Virus record (IMG/VR): IMGVR_UViG_3300004463_000610
Span: 1 to 41,845 of that record
Length of the DNA: 41,845 nt
Source: a virus
Direction: 5' to 3' (one strand)
Below, piece by piece: positions 37,731 through 41,845 of this stretch; the stretch's first letter is position 1; every line of letters starts with the position of its first letter. The notes below the pieces were generated by a model, which saw nothing but the letters and a program-made list of their open reading frames with translations, was not told where the DNA came from and did no database searches. The position numbers and the translations under genes are program-made.

Positions 37731-37748
37731 GTGGTAGGAGGTTGGAAA

Positions 37749-37898
37749 GTGGACATGCACCGCCTAAATGTGGTACTAGAGGAGATGGACGAGCGCCAGC
37801 CCCACAAGCGGCTGGCGACACCACAGAGCCAGGGGTGGGGCGGTGCGGTGAGACGCACCATCGAGGCCAGGCCCGATGGTGAAGGAGGATCCGGATGA
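37749..37898 (+). CDS. Small protein coupled to HTH gene (49 aa)
   Basis: A ribosome site (AGGAGG) stands about 6 bases before GTG 37749; alternative ATGs at 37755 and 37779 are in frame. The stop overlaps the start of the next gene (ATGA at 37895). The sequence is charged (LNVVLEEMDERQPHKR) without recognised motif. Confidence 0.5.
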   Translation: MDMHRLNVVLEEMDERQPHKRLATPQSQGWGGAVRRTIEARPDGEGGSG

Positions 37899-38365
37899 GA
37901 CAGACGCCCACGACAGCGTCCGGCACGACGAGCGCGGCGACGCCCCTGAACGGCCACCACGCGGCCGATGCTGTGGACGGTGAAGGCGACACGGAGACGA
38001 CGCCGTCCCCGGTGGAGGAGACGCCGCACGCGCACATCGTCGCCATTCAGATCGGCGATGTCAACATCGTCAATAACTATTGTGGACAACATCCACGCGA
38101 CCATGTTACAATGGAAGCGGAGAACGAGGAGGACGCCATGGTACAGCCCGAGGAGCTTGAGAACGCGCCGCGACTGATCAGCATCCCGCAGGCGGCCAAG
38201 AAGAGCGGTATCAACCGGCAGACCATCCACCGTGCCCTGCCGCGCATCAAGCATGTGCGCTGGGACCAGGAGGAGGGTCGGCAGGGCGTCGTTCTGCTGT
38301 TCGAGGACAGCTTCAACTCTTACGTCGAGAGATTCCGCCCGCGGCCGAAGAGGTCGGGCGCCTAG
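37895..38365 (+). CDS. HTH DNA-binding protein with disordered N-terminus (156 aa; 75 aa from 38138)
   Basis: The C-terminal 70 residues hold an HTH (LISIPQAAKKSGINRQTIHR, then ALPRIKHVRWDQEEGRQGVV), of the excisionase/MerR-like winged type. The N-terminal 80 residues are low in complexity (Thr/Glu/Pro) except AIQIGDVNIVNNY. A promoter and operator lie inside the frame at 38082-38112, and ATG 38138 has a GAGGAGG site, so a 75-residue short form is likely made alone. The operator copy at 35549 suggests that this protein regulates both promoters. Confidence 0.72.
   Translation: MRQTPTTASGTTSAATPLNGHHAADAVDGEGDTETTPSPVEETPHAHIVAIQIGDVNIVNNYCGQHPRDHVTMEAENEEDAMVQPEELENAPRLISIPQAAKKSGINRQTIHRALPRIKHVRWDQEEGRQGVVLLFEDSFNSYVERFRPRPKRSGA
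38082..38112 (+). promoter_or_regulatory. Internal promoter with operator GTGGACAACATCCAC
   Basis: The dyad GTGGAC-AAC-ATCCAC matches the one at 35549 except one base in the right arm. TGGACA (38083-38088) would serve as -35 and TACAAT (38107-38112) as -10, 18 bases apart. It would express the short HTH product from 38138. Confidence 0.65.
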
Positions 38366-38470
38366 CTAAATGAAGAGGCCGCTCCCCTGCCCTGGGGAAC
38401 GGCCTCGTTTTTTGATTGCCGGCGGCGCCCACCTCCGGCCAGCCCGCACGCCATGCGGGTGTCGATTGTC
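38366..38470 (-). ncRNA. Candidate small RNA between HTH gene and early operon
   Basis: A minus-strand promoter TTGCAG-N17-TATAAT (38505-38477) predicts a start near 38470. No convincing ORF follows. The transcript would fold a CCCGCA/TGCGGG hairpin, a GCCGG/CCGGC stem and the GAGGCCG hairpin at 38406-38375, which on this strand is followed by TTCATTT. A short structured RNA of about 100 bases is the simplest reading, but the promoter could also serve the HTH region antisense. Confidence 0.4.
38375..38413 (+). terminator. Rho-independent terminator of the HTH operon
   Basis: Stem GAGGCCG...CGGCCTC with an inner CCCC/GGGG pairing, followed by G and six T residues on the plus strand. It ends the regulator operon ten bases after the stop at 38365. 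Confidence 0.9.
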
Positions 38471-38476
38471 AAACAG

Positions 38477-38505
38477 ATTATACCTCATTCGTGACGTGCC
38501 TGCAA
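38477..38505 (-). promoter_or_regulatory. Minus-strand promoter TTGCAG-N17-TATAAT
   Basis: A consensus -10 and a good -35 with exact 17-base spacing, directed away from the early operon. It is the only well-formed promoter in this gap; a plus-strand promoter for 38572 was not clearly found. Confidence 0.65.
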
Positions 38506-38571
38506 CATTTGCGGCAGTGGGCTCGCCGTATGTTGCCCTTACCGAGCGTGATGCACGCGAGATGAGGTGCG

Positions 38572-39042
38572 ATGATGGCTGAAACAGCGGTGCGGGTGGA
38601 CACGCTTCCGCCGACCCAGATCGACGCCACGCTCGCGTATCCCAGTATGCCGGAGGGCCAGGGAGCCACATACTGCCGGGTACGCGTTTACCAGTGGCCG
38701 GACCGCCGATGGCCGGTGATCGTGGTCACCGAAGATCCCCTGAATCCGGGGCAGAGTGTCACCAATGCCGCGGAGGTCGTGTTCTTCCTCGCCTGGGAAC
38801 GCGCCGGCTTCCCCTGGCCCGCGCACTTCGTGGAGCACTACCAGGGGAACCACTACGGCGCCGACGACCCCACGGACACCGAGCGGTTCGCCTGCCTGGC
38901 GTTTCAGAAGGGACTCGACGGGCGACCGCGCACCGCCGAGCGCAACCGCGGCCGGGGGTGCTGGCCCCACGAGTTCGCCGCGCCACGCTGGGAACATCTC
39001 GACGCCGGAGCGATGGCGGCCCTCCTGGGGACGGCGCTGTGA
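38572..39042 (+). CDS. Early protein upstream of initiator (156 aa)
   Basis: The sequence ATYCRVRVYQWPDRRWPVIV, TEDPLNPGQSVTNAAEVVFF, then WPAHFVEHYQGNHYGADDPT is a compact alpha/beta fold of a type found in phage and plasmid small proteins; no function is known to me. The gene opens the long coupled operon; its stop overlaps the GTG of the initiator gene. Confidence 0.7.
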   Translation: MMAETAVRVDTLPPTQIDATLAYPSMPEGQGATYCRVRVYQWPDRRWPVIVVTEDPLNPGQSVTNAAEVVFFLAWERAGFPWPAHFVEHYQGNHYGADDPTDTERFACLAFQKGLDGRPRTAERNRGRGCWPHEFAAPRWEHLDAGAMAALLGTAL

Positions 39043-40007
39043 GGTCCCCCAAGCGCGAGTTCCGCGGCGTCTGGTTCCCGCGCGAAATCTGGCTCGCCGC
39101 CGACCTCTCCTTCCTGGCAAAGGGGATCCTCGTCGAGATCGACAGCCTCTCCAGCGACGCCCGCGGCTGTTTTGCCTCGAACCGCTATCTGGCGCAATTC
39201 TTCAACGCCTCTCAAAGCCAGATCAGCCGCACGATCTCGGACCTGGAGAAGCGCGGGCTCATCACCATCGAGACGGCCTACGATCCGGCCGCGCTCGGCG
39301 GGGCGAAGCGCTATCTGCGGCGCACGGAGCTCGCCCTCCGGCAGCGCCCGCTGCCGGCCAAGGAGGAAGACGACGACGGGGAGGAAGGCGAGGACGAGCA
39401 AGCGGCACCCCTACGCAAAATGCGTAGGCCCCCTACGCATAATGCCGAGGGACCCTCCGCAAAATGCGTAGGCACCCTTAGCAAAATGCTAAGCATAGAT
39501 CATGAGTCTAGAGTCTTAGCTAGAATCAACAACAACAACAACAGCGCGGCGCGCGCCAGTTGCGACCTCCCGGTCGCTGTTGTTGTTGATTCCCCGCCTT
39601 CGGCTCCCGACTCCGACCCGACCCCGGACCCGGCCGCGCTGCAGCTCCTGACCGACGAGCAGCTCTTCAACGCCACCCTGGCCGCCCAGCTCGCCGCCGG
39701 GTGGACGGCCGAGGAAATGGCAGCGTGGATCGACCTCGGCCACCAGAAGGCCAACGACCTCGGCGACTACCTGCGCGCCGTGCTCTCCAACAAGGACAAC
39801 CCGCCGCCGGCGTCGCTGCGTCGCAAGCGCGAGCGGGAGGCGAAGGCGGCGATCCTGGCTGATCGGATCGCCGAGCGGGACCGGCGCCGCCAGGAGGAAG
39901 AAGCCGCGGATCCCATGCTGGCCGCGCAGGCGGCCAAGGTGGAGGCGGAGCTCGAGCGCCGGCGTCTGGCCCGGCAGCAGCGTGAGGGTGGGGGGCTGTC
40001 GGCATGA
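39039..40007 (+). CDS. Replication initiator-like HTH protein carrying iterons (322 aa)
   Basis: GTG 39039 overlaps the previous stop. Residues 1-110 follow the helix-turn-helix plan of phage replisome organisers: REFRGVWFPREIWLAADLSF, DSLSSDARGCFASNRYLAQF, then FNASQSQISRTISDLEKRGL. An acidic linker follows (KEEDDDGEEGEDEQ), then the segment whose DNA is the iteron array, then a C-terminal domain (LTDEQLFNATLAAQLAAGWT, WIDLGHQKANDLGDYLRAV). As in lambda O, the origin would lie within the initiator gene. The next start overlaps its stop. Confidence 0.82.
   Translation: MRSPKREFRGVWFPREIWLAADLSFLAKGILVEIDSLSSDARGCFASNRYLAQFFNASQSQISRTISDLEKRGLITIETAYDPAALGGAKRYLRRTELALRQRPLPAKEEDDDGEEGEDEQAAPLRKMRRPPTHNAEGPSAKCVGTLSKMLSIDHESRVLARINNNNNSAARASCDLPVAVVVDSPPSAPDSDPTPDPAALQLLTDEQLFNATLAAQLAAGWTAEEMAAWIDLGHQKANDLGDYLRAVLSNKDNPPPASLRRKREREAKAAILADRIAERDRRRQEEEAADPMLAAQAAKVEAELERRRLARQQREGGGLSA
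39410..39494 (+). repeat. Four iterons on a 22-bp period (origin)
   Basis: Copies at 39410, 39432, 39454 and 39476, each 19 bp, of the form CCTACGCA-N3-TGCGTAGG: copy 1 CCTACGCAAAATGCGTAGG (perfect palindrome), copy 2 CCTACGCATAATGCCGAGG, copy 3 CCTCCGCAAAATGCGTAGG, copy 4 CCTTAGCAAAATGCTAAGC. The spacing is exactly 22 bases, two helical turns. Because 22 is not a multiple of 3, the encoded protein is not repetitive; conservation is at DNA level. Inside the initiator gene, followed by a less GC-rich stretch. Confidence 0.88.
39523..39592 (+). repeat. Large inverted repeat with (AAC)n arms next to iterons
   Basis: The left arm, GAATCAACAACAACAACAAC and on to 39544, and the right arm CTGTTGTTGTTGATTC (39577-39592) are complementary, the left arm having two extra AAC units. 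The loop between holds a GCGCGGCGCGCGC run. It starts 29 bases after the last iteron with an A/T-richer stretch between. It may be a cruciform or unwinding element of the origin; it also encodes an Asn run followed by VVVDS. Confidence 0.72.
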
Positions 40008-40468
40008 CCGCCTCACTCTCCGCGGACCTCTACGCGCTGCGGATGCTCCTTGCCAACGGCCGCGAGGTGACCTGTGACGGCAGCCCGGTCCGCCTGGTGA
40101 TCGGCTGGAATCAGGCGGCGCACTGGATGGAGCGGCTGGAGGAGGCCATCGAGCAGCTCGACCAGGCCGCGGAGGAGGAGGACGCCTCGCCGCGCCCCGC
40201 GCTCGATGAGATGACGCGCGACGACTGGCTCGCGGAGCTGGAAGACGGGGCCGGCCGCCGCCGCTCCAATGCGGAACTGGCGGATCGGCTGGGCTGCAAC
40301 AAAACGACCGTGCGGCGCTATCTGGCGCTGCACGAGATCCCCACCGTGCTCGATGAGATCGCCTGCGAGCGGCTCATCCCCTGGACAGGAGCGAACAATG
40401 GCAACAACGTGGCAGGTGTATCTGGACCCGGGCCTCTGGCAGCGGCTGGCAACGGAGGCGATGGCTGA
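40004..40468 (+). CDS. HTH protein downstream of initiator (154 aa)
   Basis: ATGA overlap with the initiator. The N-terminal helical part (HWMERLEEAIEQLDQAAEEE) is acidic. An HTH lies at about 88-113 (SNAELADRLGCNKTTVRRYL, then ALHEIP), the family seen in ParB/KorB-type proteins. A partner in replication or a regulator of the coupled operon is plausible. Confidence 0.72.
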   Translation: MTASLSADLYALRMLLANGREVTCDGSPVRLVIGWNQAAHWMERLEEAIEQLDQAAEEEDASPRPALDEMTRDDWLAELEDGAGRRRSNAELADRLGCNKTTVRRYLALHEIPTVLDEIACERLIPWTGANNGNNVAGVSGPGPLAAAGNGGDG

Positions 40469-40694
40469 CCAGATCGCGCTCTTTGTGGCGTCGCTTCCGG
40501 AGGGCGACCTCCCGGAGGACGCGCGCGACCTGGAGGACCTGGCAGCCTGGCTCGCGGCGGACCTCGGCGACCAGGCCGCGGACCGGGGCCTCGATCCGGC
40601 GGAGGTGGCGGCCGCGCTCGGCGAGGCGGAGTGGCGCGAGGCCGGCGAGGCGTTCGGGTTCGCGCCGGTGATCATGCGCGGGAGGGTGGCATGA
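40398..40694 (+). CDS. Acidic helical early protein (98 aa)
   Basis: An ATG after AGGAGCGAACA opens the frame inside the end of the previous gene (71-base overlap, different frame). The sequence is strongly acidic (EGDLPEDARDLEDLAAWLAA, then DLGDQAADRGLDPAEVAAAL). A DNA-mimic or adaptor character is possible from charge only. Confidence 0.65.
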   Translation: MATTWQVYLDPGLWQRLATEAMADQIALFVASLPEGDLPEDARDLEDLAAWLAADLGDQAADRGLDPAEVAAALGEAEWREAGEAFGFAPVIMRGRVA

Positions 40695-40936
40695 GCGAGC
40701 CCATCGAGGAGCGGGAACACCTCATGCACCGGCCGCTCGACTGGGAGGCGGCGAGCGATGCCGAGTGGCTCGATGCACTGTCACGCACGCCGCGCCCGGT
40801 CGATCCGACGTTCATGGCGCACGCCCAGAATCAGCGGCCGCACGTTCTGCGGCAGTCATTGGTGCTGTTCGAGCAAATGGGAGGGTTTCTCGGCCTGCCG
40901 GCGCGCCGGTGGCTGGGGAGGGGAAAACGCCAGTGA
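40691..40936 (+). CDS. Hypothetical early protein (81 aa)
   Basis: ATGA overlap at its start and GTGA overlap with the ParB-like gene at its end. It contains LDWEAASDAEWLDALSRTPR and SLVLFEQMGGFLGLPARRWL. No family is recognised; translational coupling ties its level to that of ParB-like protein 1. Confidence 0.68.
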   Translation: MSEPIEEREHLMHRPLDWEAASDAEWLDALSRTPRPVDPTFMAHAQNQRPHVLRQSLVLFEQMGGFLGLPARRWLGRGKRQ

Positions 40937-41845
40937 GAAAGATCCCGATCGACGCCGCCCGCTTCGGCGAGGCCGGCGACGTCCGCAAAGCCTACTCTCT
41001 GGGAGCGCTCCAGCTCAAGGAGCGCGCGCCCATCGTCAAGACGGTCGAGGTCGAGGGCAAGCGCTATACGGTGACCTCGCTCGGAGTGGGCAGCGCCGAG
41101 GCGTACGAGCTGCGCCACGTCTACAATCCGCCGAGCGGATCACTCGGAGAGTTCGACACCCGGCGCGTCACCTACCGCGGCGTGGAGTATCTCCTCGCCG
41201 GCCCGGTCCGCCTGGTGGCCGCCGCGCCGGTGGAAAACGCCGCGGTCCCGGAGACTAACGGCGGCGGGGAAAGTGTCGCGTTTCCGGTCGAGGTGGATGC
41301 CGCCGGCCAGTTCGACGCGCACGCCTATACGGCGCGCGTGAAAGAGGACATGGCAGCCGTCGCCGCCCAGGTCGCCGCCGCCCGCGCCCGCGTGGAAGCC
41401 GCCACGCCGGAGCAGCTCGCGCGGAAACGGGAGCCGCTGCCGAAGGTGGATCCCACGCCCTGCGTCGGGCATACCGCCTGGAATAAGGCGCCCTCCCGGA
41501 ATGCCCCAGAAACGCAGCAGGCGCCCGCTGTGGTGGCTCCGGCAGAAAGCGCGGCTTCTGCTATCCCGGACCCGTTCGCCGCGGTGCGCGCGTCCGGCGA
41601 GGCCCAGATGGCGCGCGCGCAATGCGTCCCGGTGGATCGGCGCCCGTTCGATGAGATTCCCCTCGGCTGGATCCAGCCTTCGCCCTGGAATCCGCGCCGG
41701 GAGATCACCGACGAGTCCCTGGAGGAGCTCGCCGCCTCGCTGCGCGAAGTGGGCGTTATCGAGCCGGTGATCGTCTATCGCGCCCTCGACGGCGCGCCGC
41801 TCCCGTATCGCCTGATCGCCGGCGAGCGGCGCCTGCGCGCGGCCG
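40933..41845 (+). CDS. ParB-like nuclease-domain protein 1, N-terminal part (continues at base 1)
   Basis: GTG 40933 overlaps the previous TGA. The first 235 residues are not ParB-like: a beta-rich start (APIVKTVEVEGKRYTVTSLG, then VYNPPSGSLGEFDTRRVTYR) and an Ala/Pro/Glu-rich linker. The ParB domain begins at about residue 242 (PLGWIQPSPWNPRREITDES, then REVGVIEPVIVYRAL) and reaches GERR at 297-300 where the window ends. The frame continues without a break at base 3 of the window. Total length is 662 residues, far longer than partition ParBs (about 280-350). Confidence 0.9.
   Translation, partial: MRKIPIDAARFGEAGDVRKAYSLGALQLKERAPIVKTVEVEGKRYTVTSLGVGSAEAYELRHVYNPPSGSLGEFDTRRVTYRGVEYLLAGPVRLVAAAPVENAAVPETNGGGESVAFPVEVDAAGQFDAHAYTARVKEDMAAVAAQVAAARARVEAATPEQLARKREPLPKVDPTPCVGHTAWNKAPSRNAPETQQAPAVVAPAESAASAIPDPFAAVRASGEAQMARAQCVPVDRRPFDEIPLGWIQPSPWNPRREITDESLEELAASLREVGVIEPVIVYRALDGAPLPYRLIAGERRLRAA
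41798..41845. repeat. Terminal direct repeat, right copy (circular overlap)
   Basis: Identical to bases 1-48. The repeat falls inside the ParB-like gene and is consistent with circular overlap, so only one copy exists on the circle of 41,797 bp. Confidence 0.93.

Noticed and set aside
1-41845. CRISPR arrays, tRNA or rRNA genes
   Set aside because: No regularly spaced identical repeats other than the four adjoining iterons, and no tRNA-like or rRNA sequence was noticed by eye; a covariance-model search was not possible.
41798-41845. Cohesive or direct terminal repeat of the packaged virion genome
   Set aside because: The repeat sits inside a gene and joins perfectly in frame, which fits circular overlap better than a biological end; read evidence would be needed to decide.

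Overview
The window is the complete genome of a tailed, dsDNA phage (or phage-plasmid) with a circular map. The first 48 and last 48 bases are identical. Joining them gives a circle of 41,797 bp and restores one open reading frame, a ParB-like gene of 662 codons, that is cut by the arbitrary ends. The DNA is strongly GC-rich with GC-rich third codon positions. No host gene, rRNA or tRNA was recognised, so this is free or plasmid-like viral DNA and not an integrated prophage flank. The host is a high-GC bacterium of unknown phylum. A Pro-rich lipoprotein that could be an outer-membrane spanin hints at a diderm host. Several genes look leaderless.

Layout. (1) The early region is on the plus strand, 35.6-41.8 kb continuing through the junction to 4.9 kb. 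It holds a conserved gene of unknown function with a TRAKGR motif, two ParB-like proteins, an HTH regulator, and an initiator-like gene carrying four iterons on an exact 22-bp period. A train of about seventeen tiny genes follows, many coupled by ATGA or GTGA overlaps; several are Cys-rich or carry HTH or SH3-like folds. (2) The late region is on the minus strand, read from about 32.8 kb down to 4.9 kb: a block of small membrane peptides and a lipoprotein (lysis candidates), small and large terminase, portal, minor head protein, HK97 prohead protease, HK97 major capsid protein, a 5.5-kb block of decoration and lectin-like proteins, connectors, tail tube, tail assembly chaperones with a -1 frameshift site, a very short tape measure, tail tip, fibres, and a YkuD-fold L,D-transpeptidase-like enzyme. 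(3) Plus-strand islands sit inside the late region (6.4-6.8, 10.5-12.1, 26.9-27.4 kb) and near its start (32.9-34.2 kb). They hold three HNH endonucleases. Two of these are the last gene of a duplicated cassette: ribbon-helix-helix regulator, 90-95-residue helical protein, zinc-ribbon HNH endonuclease. (4) A second small minus-strand block lies at 34.3-35.4 kb (holin-like protein, HTH protein, small ORF).

Control elements are unusually visible: a parS-like 16-mer, four TATTCC-N4-GGAATA palindromes, two GTGGACAAC(G/A)TCCAC operators each overlapping a promoter, three promoters whose -10 box ends exactly 6 bases before a start codon, several hairpin terminators (three of them directly upstream of late genes), and a candidate small RNA. 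No polymerase, primase, helicase, integrase, ParA or conventional endolysin was recognised. The element probably recruits the host replisome through its initiator and iterons. ParB-like proteins, parS-like DNA and absence of an integrase fit a plasmid-like lysogenic state, but this is inference.
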